This document shows, in pieces, positions 23,646-36,479 of a stretch of DNA of 64,000 bases. The position numbers and the translations under genes are program-made. The number at the start of each line of letters is the position of its first letter. The stretch's first letter is position 1. Source of the DNA: Adiantum capillus-veneris. Its lineage: Eukaryota; Streptophyta; Polypodiopsida; Polypodiales; Pteridaceae. The notes beneath the pieces are model-generated. The model was given only the letters and a program-made list of their open reading frames with translations. It made no database searches and was not told the origin of the DNA. The stretch spans positions 93,396,912-93,460,911 of the forward strand of contig CM043963.1 in assembly GCA_014529385.2 (NCBI GenBank), written 5' to 3'.

Positions 23646-24570
23646 TTTGGCCTATTTGACCCCAGACTTGTCCCACAGCTTCCCCTTGATGTCAACAACC
23701 CAGTGTTATGCTTAGATTTTGGTTTGGATTTCAAAAGACCCCAATTTTAGCTGTTCTAGCCCTTTTCAGTCAAAAAAATGCTAAAGTCTGCTTAGAACCC
23801 AATTTTCTCACCCAATTGAGATGAAAACCTTCTCACGCACTCAATAAATCATGCAGATCATGCTCATGCAGCCATCCTATGGTTTTGGTCTTAAAATAAT
23901 GCCTTGGCAGGATGTCTGGCATTTCTGTCTATCTGGCCTTATCCTGTCAAGATATGGTCAAATTTCCACTTTTGAGGTGAAAATAGGGTAAAACCTACCT
24001 TCTGTACACATTGGTCAACTCAAAATTCCAAAATTTTCACTAGATCACCCTGTAGACATGTCTCCAGGCTTAAAATTTATTTTTTTCCTAACAGACATGT
24101 CCTGATGCTCTGCAGCTCTCTCAGAAACACTCACAACAACTTTTGAAGTTCACTTCAGCTTTCAAACACTCTTTTGCGTCTATTACAATCTTGTGATGAA
24201 CCTAACAGCAAGTATCACATGCATGAAATGCTCTAGATCATGAATCATGATGTCCTACTTACCCTACTCCTACTCATCATGTGAAATGGTGATAATGGTG
24301 TTTCTGTTGCTTCTTGGCCTCTCCGGACTCTCAAGCTCTCCTTTCACCACTTCTACCACTCAAACTCCTACTCATCAACTCAACTAAATCCTCAAACTAC
24401 CTAAGTCTACCTAAGTCGAAGGATCTAGGCCAGACACATGCTCCCTAGACTCCCTCTAAGACCTAGAGAGTCCTCCACCCTCTAATCCTATCGAAATGTA
24501 AAACGATACTCTGGCAAGCCAGAGAATCCCTATCCTCAAGGGCTAGTCTTGGTCACCTACCTAGGGTTTT

Positions 24571-24590
24571 CATCCCCGGCAGTGGCGCCA
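24571..24590 (-). other. Primer-binding site of the Ogre-like element
   Basis: On the minus strand TGGCGCCACTGCCGGGGATG abuts the LTR end with one spacer base. The type is characteristic of plant Ogre/Tat and Athila Gypsy elements. Confidence 0.7.
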
Positions 24591-24591
24591 A

Positions 24592-25096
24592 TGTTGGCGA
24601 ACACGCTGCGACGGACGTCAGCTCAGCGAGAACTCACCTAACAAGATTTGTCAGCTAAGGACAAATCTCGACCCGCAGGTGCATGGAAGCAATCATAGGG
24701 TGTCAATCTACACTCGACTGACTCTCGACTAATTCCTACAGAGGTCTCTACCCAATGTCTAAGCTACAGCCTTCAGGAGTGCATAAGAGGAGATTTCCTA
24801 CACCGCTTCCTAGAACCAAATACCCATCAAACGGTCTCGAGACGCCATAGAACTTGAAGGAGACCCTACTAACACCAATAGACCCTACTCACTCACAGAC
24901 TTAACTTTTTAAAAATGACAAAGGTTTTTTCATTAAGGTCAAAAAGTGGTATAAATACCTTACAATCTCAAATGTTCCAATTTTAACCATCTACTCAATC
25001 TAAATATCAAAAATGGGATACAATCTGGAAACTTCTGTAAGCCCCAATATTTACAAAGGTGAAATGTCGGGTTTTGTCAATAAATGAATAATTACA
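24592..25096 (-). repeat. Putative LTR of the Ogre-like element
   Basis: The inner edge (TGTTGGCGAACACG on the plus strand) is well defined by the adjacent primer site. The outer edge is set at ATTACA, giving TG...CA ends and about 505 bp, but there is no second LTR to confirm it. Confidence 0.45.
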
Positions 25097-25129
25097 AAAA
25101 ATAATAATCCGCGGAGGAGTCATTTTCCG

Positions 25130-27045
25130 TAGGGTGTGTCCAGCTTCTAACAGTGGTCATCAAAGAAATCCCAGAAGAGAAGGAGGACAAACAGACTGTT
25201 GAGACCAAGAAGTGGGAGTAGCAAAGAGCAGTTTGAAAGTCTAAGGGCAAGGATAAGGCAGTAGATGAATGGCACGAGCAAAGGGAGCTAGAATCAAAAA
25301 TCAATGAAAACTTGGCTTAGAAGCTATCAGAACAGCCAAAGTGTTATGAAGACCGGACGATTCAAAAACTACCACCCCAGTCTTCGGAGGTCCAGAAGAA
25401 GAAGGTAGTATTTGGACTAGACGAGTCCATGATAGATGCAATACAAAGCCTGGACAATGAGGTACAACAAGTGAGCAGCAAATCAGGGTAGACTTGACTG
25501 AAGCTGGGTCAACTCTTCTAAAGAAGGGCCAATCAAAGGGTTCATCTCAGGTTTAGCAAGTGGCCAACCAAGAAGCATAATGGAATGGTGAAGATTCTGA
25601 GGATAAATCTTTCAGTTCAAACAACAATTCTGGTAATGAGTTAACAGCAGTCAAGTTAGATGATATTAGATGAACATTACCAACAGCTACACAGTTTATC
25701 AAAACAAAAGAGAAAATCTGAATTTGAAGCCAGAGCAGTGGACTTGGTAGCCATTTGAGATGACTAGGTTCCAGTAATCATCAGCTAGACTACAAACTCA
25801 AGAAGCAATGTGAACTAGTCTCTAGAGTAATCCTGGATCTCTCTTGGATAGGGGAGCTGAGAATTTAAGGTAGAATCTGGGAATAGCTGAGATGAAACCA
25901 GCCCCATTGAGAGTAAGGATGGTTGACATAGAGTAGTCAAAGCTATTGAACTCATTGAGAATATGCAAATCAGGGTAGGAAAGGAGAAGTTCAAAACTAG
26001 TTTTCTAGTATTAGATGTCCATGGAGCTTATGGAATGTTGTTAGAAATACCTTGGCTCAGAACTACTAGAGCCATCCATGATTATGCAAACCAAAATTTG
26101 ACCATTTAGGGTTCTAGAAAAAGGAGATCCAGTAGCACTTGTACCAAAAATTTAGAATGATCTTCTTGAAATAAGTAATCCTTTTAATGATTATTCTAAT
26201 GGCATTCAAACTAAGAAGGAAGCAGAGTCAATGGCCAAAACAAACAAGAGGAGGTCCAAATTGGTTACTCCCATATGATCAAGAGGTAGAGGAGTGGGAT
26301 CTCAGCTCAAAAGACGTCCTAGAATGATCAAAATCAAAGAAAAGGAAAAGGAATCATTTTACAAATACAAGGATGTATTTGCATGGGAACATAATGACCT
26401 GAAAGGCATAGATCCAGAAGGTGCCAACATTGGATTCCACTAAATTCGTATGCCAGACTAGTCAGATTGTAAACGTACAAAATGAATCCTAACTATGCTA
26501 AGAAGGTCAAGGACGAGATTGATAATCTTCTCAAATCAAATTTCATCATAGAGGTAGCAAGTAGTGACTGGTTGTTTCCTATAGTGGTAGTCCCGAAGAA
26601 GAATGGAAATTGAGAGTGTGTGTAGACTACAGGAAACTATATGCCCAAACCATCAAGGATCCTTTTCCCATCACCATTCACAGATATGATGCTAGATGAG
26701 ATTTTTGGCCACAAAATGTATAGCTGGCTATAGTGGCTACAATCAACTAAAGATTTCACCCGAGGATAGGGCCAAAACAGCGATGTATGATGGAATTTTA
26801 TGTTTACATAAATTTTTGGTCATCTTCGTGGATGACTTCATGGTCTTCTCCATTGAAGAAATGCACTTGTTATTTTTGGAAATGGTTTTTGAAAGATGCA
26901 AAGAGAAAAGGATATGTCTGAACCCCTTCAAGTCAATATTCATGGTCTGGAAGGGACAACTTCTAAGACATATAGTGTCCAAAAATGGGATTGAAATGGA
27001 AATAATAAGATCAACTCCATTCAGCAAGCTAGGATGTTTATATTA
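25130..27045 (+). pseudogene. Gypsy-2 gag tail, protease and partial RT
   Basis: The gag tail matches Gypsy-3 (AVDEWHEQRELE). The protease end is visible near 25990-26110 (SFLVLDVHGAYGMLL and IHDYANQNLTI). RT begins near 26370 (YKDVFAWEHNDLKGIDPEG), continues through frameshifts to GYSGYNQLKISPEDRAKT, then jumps over the PFGLCNAP block to VIFVDDFMVFS. RNase H is absent. No functional product is possible. Confidence 0.75.
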
Positions 27046-28400
27046 TCTTCAGTTGGGAAAGTTTCCTAATGATTGGTCCCAGAACAAGAGGAAAGCGCTA
27101 ATCATAAAAAGTCTAAAATTCAATATCATTGCTAGAGCACTTTACAGAATAGGCATTGATGGTGTGCTTTGCAGATGTGTGCCACTAAGAGCGATAATGC
27201 AAGTAATCACTGAAGTTCATAATGGAGGTGTTGAAGGGCACTTTTCAAGTGATATCGCATATAAGAAGACCCTTCAGGTAGGATTATGGTGGAAAACTAT
27301 GATGGTTGGTGTCAGAGCTTTTTACAAAACGTGTGATATTTGCCAAATAATGAGGAGGCCAACAACAGCTGATATGACACCACTGACTCTACTATACCCA
27401 CTAAGGAATTTTGGCATGAATGGGGTCTAGATTTTATAGGGACATTCAAGAAAATAACTCTGTGAAAGAACAAGTATATTGTTATGGCCACCTATTATGT
27501 CAGCAAGTGGGTTGAATCAAAGACCTTGCAACACTACTAAATCAACATCTACATTTTTGTATGGAAACATCACATGCAGATATCAATGTCCAGTAGAACT
27601 TGTTTTCAAATCAGGGAACACACATTTTTAATGAAACTATTCAAATACTGACTGAAATGTTTTCAGTAAAGCACCAAAAATCCACACCACATTATCCCAA
27701 GTGCAATGTGCAAGCAGAGAGAAACAATAAAACCAATAAGACTATCGTCGCCAAGATAGTTGAAAAGGAACCACACAAGTGGGACACTAAGCTTCAGACA
27801 ACATTATGGGCCTATAGAACTGCCTACAAGGTCACTACTGGCATGACACCTTTCAGGATGGTGTATGGCACAGAGGCAGTAGTACCAATGGAATTTGTTG
27901 TTCCCAGTCTGAGAATGGTAGTTGAATATGGAATGGATAGAATATAAAGTAGATATTGGATGAGCTTTTATGACTTGATCAAATTAGACAAAGGGCCATA
28001 TTAGAACAAGAAGTGATCCGATAGAGGAGCAAGCACTGGCATGATAGTAAAATTAAGGTTAGAGAATTCAAGAGGGTGATTTGTTATTGCTCTATCAATC
28101 CAAGTTGGACCCAAGAAACCAAATGTGATAATAGCTTGGTCAAGACCCTATGAGATCGATTGGGTGTTCTCCAATGGTACAATAAGGCTTAGAGATTTTT
28201 CAGGATTGTTGCTACCAAGAGTATACAATGGGGGCAAGATTTTAAGCTATATTATACCAACACTGAGGAAATTCCAGTAAAACAAGTACCAAAGGCACCA
28301 TCAAAATCAGATGATGAACCCTTGAATTTCTTTCATATCAAGCCAGCAGAGTTAGTTTCAGAACCAATGTAGATTCAACAATTAGGCCGCATTCACACAT
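27046..28400 (+). pseudogene. Gypsy-2 integrase
   Basis: The HHCC finger is present (VHNGGVEGHFSSDIAYKK and CDICQ). The core is partly open at 27600-27947 with SNQGTHIFN (Asp changed: SNQG for TDQG), AERNNKTNK for the Glu region, and the conserved TTGMTPFRMVYGTEAVVPME. The C-terminal SNGT/SGL region near 28170 (VFSNGTIR) keeps the two TGG codons that are stops in Gypsy-3, which makes it a useful guide to the ancestral frame. Confidence 0.75.
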
Positions 28401-28833
28401 CCCAAACCCGATGAGCAATTCCAAAACCAATGGGATAATTTAGTCACATCACCTAATGGTCAAAATAATTGGCACAATCATCAAAAGGATCTTGTCATCA
28501 ATAATAACAATTATAATGGACCAATGCGTTTGTGACACATCACAAACGGTGCATATCATTTTTAGACAACCAAGGAATAGTGCATTCATGGCTTGTATGT
28601 GTATAACTATGTGAAGTGTTCTCCCACCTTCACTTTACTCGCATCCTCTTGTTCCACCCACATCACAACCTGCAAGAATTTCTTGGAGCTCATAGCAGAA
28701 ACCCTATTCGCCATACAACACTTCCTCAATAGTTGCAGCAATGCTAGTCAAAACTCCTTGTTTCTATCTATACAACTCTTTTACCACTACAAGTAAGTCA
28801 TATTCTATATACAACTACTTGTTTGAGTTGTGT

Positions 28834-31790
28834 ATGGGCAAACAAAAAACATCAGAGAAAATGCAAGAGACACTAGACACCATGTCCACCGAAGCTGAGA
28901 TTTTGAAAGCCTCTGTAGCAGAAGCCATAGGAGTAGTAGTGCATAACAAGTTTCAAGAGAGGGAGTAGAATCTCTTAAAGCTATGGTGCCTAGAGGTGGT
29001 AGTAGAGGCTGTAAAACTACCCTTTGATGTAGGAATCACACAGCAAGTATTAGCTATGTATCAAGCCGACAAGGGCAAGGCATTGCTGAATGGTAGAACA
29101 CTAGAGCTGATAGTGGATGAGTTGGCCCACGTGTTTAAAGTCCCAGAGGCACCAAAACCCACACGACCACAATTGATGAAGTTAGCAAATTTTTGAAGGA
29201 ACACAATCAAGCCAAGAAGAAGCGCAAGGATGATGCACAGGGAATTCTAATAGCCGCACTGAAATTCACTTCAATGTATAGATTCATTGCAAAAACTATC
29301 ATCTTGCAGAATAACCCGACCTATCTCTCTAAAAAAATATTTTTCATGCTACTGGCCTAGATCTAGAACCCAGAGGCAAGTATCAATATCAATCAATTCC
29401 CTTATATTTGTGTGGTGCAATAGATGGCTAAAGACAAATCCAAAAATTTGTTTAAAGCCTGGTATGTATGGTAGTTCCTCTATTGGGTAGACCTGGATCC
29501 AATACACATCAATGTTCAAAAAATTTGGGATAAGGTGACTAAGGACAGGGTGCAAAAGATCACAGTGACATCCTCTGAAGAAATTGAAACAAGGGAAACA
29601 ACCAAGACCAAAGCTGAGCAAACAAAGGACACTGCAAAAAAGCAATCTCAAGGCAAAGGAAAAGAGATGGTGCAAATTGGGGCAAATTGCCATCAACCCA
29701 AAAAGTGACCGGGTTAGCTAGCAAAAAACAAAAAACAATGGATGTATTTAAAGGATTTAAGACCACAGCACAAAAGACAGTAGGCACTGAGAAGCCTCTA
29801 GTAGACACAACCCAAAAACAAGAAGGTGGGAAGCCAAAAATACAGACCATTTGCTAAAGAGACCAACACTGAACAAAGAGAAGGAGAAAGGAATTTCTTA
29901 GTAGGACGCTGATAGATTCCAAATATCGTTGGAAGAAAAACAAGCAGACTACAAGAAGTTGTGCCAGAAACATCATATTACAAAGGATGCAATAATGGAA
30001 GAATATATTTATCATTCTCTGGTACAGATAATGGATCAAATGGAAATATAACCCTAAATATGACTGATCTAGAAAATTTCATTGAATCCATGAAGTTAGA
30101 CCTACAAGAGATGGCTGGTGCATACACTATAACTCTGGTCAATGAAGCATTGATATAGTATCTAGAGAATCAAAAAAACAAAGATGATGATTATGAAGAG
30201 GCGAATAAGAAAGAGGAAATTGAGGATCAGCAATAGCACAACAAAAATGATGATGATGATCGGGATAGAAACAACAACATAGGGTTAGCAGCAAGCGGAT
30301 CAGCAACCATTAGGAGTCAGGTTCAAGATCAAGCTACAGATAGGCATGGTGATGATCAACTACCACCTGTTGATGATGCTCGATAGAAATTGCCTAACCA
30401 ATAGTAAGTTGGGCAACATGCAGTTCATAGTCAAAGATGTTAAGGGCAAGACCATTGCATTGGAACTATTCGCACTAAACAAAAGCCTTTGGAAGCAGAA
30501 GAACCTCTAGATCTAGAGATACTTAGATGATTATTCAGTCTACTCAAATATGGAGGTTTCAGATGTTATATGTGGGGGCCAGACGAATGGCTCAGGGCTG
30601 AAAATCTGTCAGTTATCACAATCAAGCAATTTTTAAGCTACCCACATCCAAGCTGTTTCCAAGTACTGGAAAGGATTCTGTAATGGTATCTGACTACTGA
30701 TGACCAAGCAGTAAACCCATCCATGAATGACTTAACTATTGGCGACCTCAATTCTCTGGGTTTATAGGTAGATATGCTCTTAGGCACAAAACCAACCTAT
30801 CATGCATGAAGGACATACGCCTTCAAATCAAAGAAATGCTGATACAAATGTAGAGTGCCAAAGGAATTCTAGATTTAAGGATCAAAGAATTAATGGAGAA
30901 TCATGCAACTAGCAGTCAAGGACCCAAGACCAAGAGGACTCTTTAATAACAAGAGATACATCTAAAAATTTTATTTCATCTAGTTCAGATCTCCAGAAAG
31001 ATGATGCAGTCGGAGAACCAGATGATAATGAACTTTCTAGAATTTGTTCATGATTTCCCATCACTCCTGTATGCCATCCTTGTCAAAGAAGTAGAGTTAC
31101 CTTACTTCTTTCCAGCACTGTATCCTCCACACGTTGAGCCAACAGATCAACAACCCTACATCTCTATACTGGATGGGCTCAGGGAATGGTATGAGAAAGC
31201 TACGACAAAGTGACTGGCTTGGAACCAGGTGCTACAAGAGGCACTGAAGAAATTTGAGATCAGTGTGCTACTTGAAGATCTTCAAAATTTACAGCTAAAG
31301 ATGGGTCACTGGAAGGTGCAACTCCGGCGCCTCATCAAAATTATAAACCAACTTCTCCAATTGACAGTGGAAGCCTTGAAGATCCCTCAAAAGGATCTAG
31401 CCAACAAGGCCGACTCTGAATCCCAGTTCAGAGAGATGGTTGAAATCTTGTTTGAAGCCCGCATCAAGTGCAATCAGCCATTACCTCAAGGGTGAATGCA
31501 TACTGCATCATATTTCCATAAGTTGGCTAGAGCCAGGATGACTAGGGGAAAACACACTCTATACGACCCCGACGCCAAGACTTGGAATCCTCTATTGCTC
31601 TATGAAGTGGAGATTTGGCATCTTGCAAGAGCAGCTAGAGCAGGAGGCTTTGTTCAGGTTAATTCAAAAGGACAATGTTGCTCCAAGTGTTCAAGAACCT
31701 TTGAAAGTACTTCAAAAACCCCGTAAAAAGAAGGCATCTGATACGAAGAAAGTTAGATGGATGGATACTAGGTAAAACTAGAGGGCTACT
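28834..31790 (+). pseudogene. Gypsy-2 additional 3' ORF (aORF), unknown function
   Basis: Starts MGKQKTSEKMQETLDTMS and ends in the motif KKVRWMDTR. It parallels the Gypsy-3 aORF along its length: GITQQVLAMYQADKGKALLN, AKKKRKDDAQGIL, NNPTYLS, FKAWYVW, an Asp/Glu-rich middle, then NFLEFVHDFPSLLYAI, FPALYPPHVEPTD, and ILFEARIKCNQPLPQG. It is broken by many stops and shifts, including a TAG where Gypsy-3 has CAA. Protein-level similarity survives despite heavy nucleotide decay, so the region was coding in the common ancestor. It has no recognised domain. Confidence 0.6.
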
Positions 31791-31836
31791 CAAAATTCTA
31801 GTATTTATACCAAAATTCAAGAAAGGGGAGGAGAAA

Positions 31837-32343
31837 TGTAAAAGGCAGAAACAGTCTCTAGCAGGCCACTGGCAGATGGTGGGACTAGAAGCTTCCAGAA
31901 GCAGTAACTGAGAGACAGTTACCTTAGTAACTGGTACAATAGATAGTCAGTCAGACACCAGTCCAAGGACTGTAAATAGGACCCACTACTTCATTTTGGG
32001 TACCTAAGAACCGATACTTGATACCTGAGGGCCTAGAGTCTAGATCCAATCCCTAACCCCAAGCCTCATGATTGTATCTTGAGCCATTGGGGATGATGTA
32101 CTTTGTACTCTCATTAAGCTAGACACTCATTCAAAACTAATTCTAGTTGTACACTTAAGCTTGTCTTATTTGAATAATAAAACTCCAATTTCAATTCCAA
32201 TTGTCGTTTCTAGTATCTTTCATATTTCCAATTCCAGTTTTGTCTTTTAGTATATTGAAATCTGATCTGATGTCTTAGTCTGAAATGAATTAACTCCAAC
32301 TGCCAACCCAGAATAGCTGTCTGAACACATTCAGCTCATTCCA
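31837..32343 (+). repeat. Gypsy-2 3' LTR (single)
   Basis: Preceded by a purine tract (AAGAAAGGGGAGGAGAAA) and starting TGTAAAAGGC. It ends CTCATTCCA, comparable with CCAATTCCA at the end of the Gypsy-3 LTRs. About 507 bp. It has no partner in the window, and similarity to the Gypsy-3 LTR is limited to the ends and scattered blocks. Confidence 0.6.
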
Positions 32344-33240
32344 ATCCTCTTTTGGGAGGTAGCTCTTGAGTCCCTAGGAATGTCATCCGTAAACACATCT
32401 TGAAACTCATTTAGGAATCTAGACAGTTCTAACTTCTCTTTAGTTTCATTTTTGATGTCATTAGGAATGCATGCATCTTCCTTAGATTCTTGACAAAAAC
32501 CATATAGCAAGAAAGAGAATGTTTCATTACTTTTTCTAAAGCTTGAGTCTATAAAAATGGTATACTGTTACCCACACTACATCAATTGCAACATCCTTAC
32601 CCCTATAGGAAAACAAGACTTTTTTTTAGAAAACTTCATAGTGGCAAAAAGGCGATCAAACCATGGTGCCCCTAGGATAACATCTTCATGCTTGAGTGGG
32701 GAAATAAATAAATTTTCTTTGTCTCCATAGCTTTGCACATGGAGCCTTAGCTTCCCAATCAATGGAATGATTGAGGCCTCTTGCCCTTTGAAGGCTCCAT
32801 CTCCTTTCACCACATCCCCCATCTCAAAGTCATGGATTCTTCGCTTGGCCGATAGCTCAACAAAGATAAATTTGTGGGTAGAGCTAGGATCAAAAAGTAT
32901 GAAAGCATCATTCTCTCTTACTTTTCTCCAAGCATAAGAGAGTCGTGCTCCTTTGCAATGGACTTTCTTTTTGAGAGATTCCACCATGGTAGGAGGGTCA
33001 TTATGTTCACTTCTTTTAGGGCATACCCTTGAAACATGTCCTTGTTGTGACATACTTGAAGCACTTGTTATCCTCACCATAATGCTCTACCTCTTCAAGT
33101 GAAAGTTTCCTTTTACATTTGTAGCCTTTATCCTTTCCCTTTGCTTTTTTGTTGTTGTTGTTGTTGCTATCCTTCACCTTTTCTTTGTTATTGTTGTTGT
33201 TGCTATTAGCCTTGGAAGAATTTTACATCACGTTGTGCTC
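32344..33240 (-). pseudogene. Minus-strand Gypsy fragment: gag knuckle, protease, pre-RT
   Basis: Read on the minus strand from 33240 downward: an Asn-rich gag tail (NSNNNNNKEKVKDSNNNNN), a frameshifted zinc knuckle (QQGHVSRVCPK near 33030), and a protease with AFILFDPSSTHKFIF and DVILGAPWFDRL. After a gap comes a pre-RT segment near 32380-32440 (FLNEFQDVFTDDIP). The protease FDPSSTH carries Pro where Ser/Gly is usual. This is a different, chromovirus-like Gypsy lineage from Gypsy-1/3. It ends exactly where the Gypsy-2 LTR begins, so Gypsy-2 may have inserted into it. Confidence 0.7.
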
Positions 33241-33299
33241 AATTTGTTACTTAGCTTTTGTAGTCTAAGGGCCCTTCTTTGTAAGGTGTGAGCTTTGTC

Positions 33300-33640
33300 C
33301 TAGACTCACTAGAGTGTGAGTCAAGGAGAGAAGAGGTGGAATTATCCTACATATATTGATGCAAGGTTGTAGAGCTACTTAAATCTCATTTCATGAAAAC
33401 AAACCCATTCCATTTTTCATTACATCTATCTCTTATTTATGGTGAGCTTGTGATGGCTTAACAACTACTCAAGATCGTGTTTATGAGTCAAAGTTAATTC
33501 ATCTTGGAACCTAGCTGCTTGAGTGATAATCTAGCCTACACACATTGACTTGTGTTCATGATGTTTCTCTTTCATCCACCTAGCTAGCACGATACCATTT
33601 CCATCAAGTGATATCAGAGCCATGGTGTGCTAGCTAGATT
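33300..33640 (+). other. Possible LTR end with tRNA-Met primer site
   Basis: TTTCCATCAAG is followed by TGATATCAGAGCCATGG at about 33610, one base off the common TGGTATCAGAGC site, as found just inside a 5' LTR. The region upstream could be LTR, but there is no second copy in the window. No coding domain follows. Confidence 0.35.
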
Positions 33641-34050
33641 TGCATTTGTGTGTTAATGATTAGCATCTTCATTAAAGTAATTGGTATTTCTTAATCATCA
33701 TTATGCACCATTGGAATTCTCCATAACTAGTTGCATCTCTCACTAATTAAGCCCTAATCTAGCTATCTGTGGGCATGTCCTTGGCACACCCAAGAGGCCA
33801 CTACCCTCCATGGCTAGGTAGTCTTAATTAGGGAGAGGATTAGTGTCCTTTTTTGTTTGCACTTAGAACGCATTTTGTGTCGATTTCTTGCTAATTTGCA
33901 TCTTCAATTAATTCCATCGAGTTCTTTTATCCTTGCATTGGATACATAATCTTGAAGTCCATTTCACAAGCTTTCCGTAGAGCTCTCTAGCTCTCTGCAT
34001 TCGACACCAGGAGCTCCCTCAAGCTCATCACCATTTTTATGCTATTATTA

Positions 34051-34088
34051 GGGGGAGGGGGAGGGGGGGGGTGTGTGTGTGTGTGTGG
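34051..34088 (+). repeat. G-tract block followed by (GT)n
   Basis: Three runs of five to nine G separated by single A are followed by about eight GT units. The G runs satisfy the G-quadruplex pattern on the plus strand. Confidence 0.85.
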
Positions 34089-35240
34089 AGCTCTGCTAAC
34101 TTCAATTTGTATTTTCTATTTTCAGCTATCCTCACACAAGAAAGCCTTGAGTCCTTGTGGCTTAGAGAAACGACTCTATTTCGGGGTTGTGGACAAAGTC
34201 TCGTGCTCAAATTGGACAAACTGAAACGGGCATAGTGGGCAGACCCAAAATGGAAACTCAATTTGGCTTTTAGAGGTCGGACGGGTCCGCAAGGGTGTAG
34301 TCCCATGCCAAAAAAAATTCCCTACTACCCCGCATCTTGCCCAGCCTGCTCGCGCCTGCCCGAAGAGCTACTCACCTGCCCAAATGGACCCCATTGTTCT
34401 GCTCTATAAGCCTCCCATCCCACGGCCTCTGCTTATATTGCATAAATTCTTAAGCCTTCCTTCACACTGAGCTGCAACAAGCCACTCAAGAGAGCCATCC
34501 CACGAGCCATCATGACTTCCAAGCCCTTGTAAGGGGCAATTCCCAATCTATAGTCCTGCCAGAGAGAGAGGCCTTCATCATACAGTCTTACCCAGACACA
34601 CATGAGCACTCACATAATGCACGCAGCTCTTGAAGTGCATGTTATTACATTTATTTTCTTTCGAACACAGTGGAATCAAATAATGAAAGGGGAGTTTTCT
34701 TCCAAGAGGTTTCTTTAGAGGAGAACTTTAGATTGTGTTGGGATGATTTTTTTGCAATATTTACACATTAGAACATCAATTAAATTGAAAAGAATCACAG
34801 AATTAAGATTGACAACTTGTTGAGGACCGGATTTTCTTGGAGGCAGTCCCACTCCAAAAGGACTTTGTATTATAATTCTTTGAGTGAGAGCTTTGATTAC
34901 AATACAAACTTCATGATTTCATGGTGTAACCCTCCTTTCCACTCCGTAAACACCCCAGAGGGAAGAAAGATCTACAGGGTAAGAGATAGATGACATTGAA
35001 ATTAAATATTTCTTAAGTAAAAAGAAATATTCTCTAGTATGCTTACTCCATGAGCAAGATTTAAGCATAGATAGATTAATAGAGAAGGAGAAGAAGAAGA
35101 AAATATTTCATGCATTCACTTGCTTGGATTTGTATCCATAGCCAAGTGCCTAAGCATAGAAACTAACTCTTGAGTTCCCCTGTGAGAGGGAGAAAGAAAG
35201 AGAGGGAGAGAGATCTTGCTTTTCCATAGTGAGGACTTCC

Positions 35241-35243
<3 letters not shown>

Positions 35244-35277
<34 letters not shown>
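35244..35277 (+). repeat. (GA)n microsatellite
   Basis: About 17 uninterrupted GA units. Confidence 0.95.
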
Positions 35278-35279
<2 letters not shown>

Positions 35280-36479
35280 CCAAAATTCCCATTGAGCCCC
35301 ACTTTTGTGCATACTTGTTCTCAAAAGGAATGCTCACTACTTGGACCAATGAGAAGTGAAGACTAGTCATATGGTGTGCCCTGGTGCCACCATGAGGGCA
35401 GTCTCCTGCCCACATGTCGGCACCCACCCATGACACGAACAGAAAAAAAACAAGGCCTACGTTTTTTGTTGCATGATACGAGGGAGGGTTGGCAACACCC
35501 TGAGGTCCCATGGCTTACATGAGGGAGAAGCAGCTAGGTGCCCCCCACTAGGGCGAGTCCCTGTCTCTCTGATCGTTGCACCAGCTCCTCGATCCGCCAC
35601 CAAAAACCATGTCGAACACTGACAAAGACCATGCCCTACCACAACAAACCCTTGTGACTCCCTGTCCCAACTCCTCGTAGGTTGTATGAGCTCAAGCTCT
35701 GGGGTGAAAGGCAAATTATCAAGCATCATCAATACAAAGGATTTGAAGTTGATGTGATAGTGCCATAGTTGTTCAACTGCTTGTAAAATGGATCCACTGG
35801 TGGGGACTAGGACACACCACAGAAGTAGGTTTCCTAATGAAAACCTACTGTGAAAAGTGCACAACAAGACAAAAGAGCTCATGTTTCAATGTTGATGGTG
35901 ACATGTAGAGAGAGAGAGGAGCAAGGAGAGGAAAGGTGGTTGAAGTTTACTGAGTTGAACCCATGAAGGCACTCTCATGCAACCTAGCCCTTAGCTTAGT
36001 AGGCCATTGTGAGACTTCACTTTGTTTTCCAAAAAAACATGTCCATAAAGAATCTTGCTTTGTCGATAATGTATCAACTCTTTCAAACATCTCTCTCCCT
36101 CTCTTTCCGGGCTCTTGCTCTCTATCTCTCTCTCATATTGCCCTCGGCTTTTGGATGCCTTATGTTTATGCAAATATGTTTTCCTTCTGGGTGGCTCCGA
36201 TTTTAGCATATGGGGTTGGTCTCCCCTATTCTTGCTAGCATTCCATATTGATACGGGTTACAGTGATCTCTTATTGTCTCTCTTGGTAAAGGTTGGAGCC
36301 ATGTCTCGGTGTGAGCATGGCTTCCTGTGTACTTTTTTGGTCTTAATACATTCCACTCACAAATTGTGAGTTTTGCAAAAAAAAAAAGGCTTTTTGTGAC
36401 TTTGAGGGGCAAGGTGATATCAACTATGTCAGCATAGTGACATCAACAAATACTCAGGTTTTGTAAGGGCGATAGACAG

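Larger units (their letters stand above)
22346..25096 (-). mobile_element. Ogre/Tat-like Gypsy element, 5' end only (LTR, leader, first ORF)
   Basis: Read on the minus strand, a putative LTR ends CGCCAACA at 24592 and is followed after one base by TGGCGCCACTGCCGGGGATG (24590-24571). That closely resembles the TGGCGCC...GCCGGGGA primer site of Ogre/Tat and Athila elements. A leader of about 1.7 kb with palindromic repeats leads to an ORF at 22826. No gag-pol domains remain, so the element is truncated at about 22345. The outer LTR edge near 25096 is a guess. Confidence 0.55.
25092..32343 (+). mobile_element. Gypsy-2: 5'-truncated, decayed relative of Gypsy-3 with 3' LTR
   Basis: From about 25130 onward the sequence aligns in order with Gypsy-3 from about 49430: gag tail, protease, RT, integrase, additional 3' ORF, polypurine tract and LTR. 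Two internal deletions are visible: about 80 bp in RT (at 26775) and about 680 bp removing the end of RT and RNase H (near 27045). Stops and frameshifts are frequent. The 5' LTR and most of gag are missing, cut at the edge of the Ogre-like LTR. Confidence 0.8.
33641..36479. other. Gene-poor spacer, no supported gene
   Basis: Open frames here, such as 35457-35882 and 35116-35511 on the minus strand, lack recognisable domains and have ordinary composition for chance frames. Low-complexity tracts at 34051-34088 and 35244-35277 are listed separately. Some of it may be old LTR-element sequence but I cannot show that. Confidence 0.5.

Noticed and set aside
35457-35882. Possible gene on the minus strand
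   Set aside because: No recognisable domain, no splice or promoter context; composition fits a chance frame.
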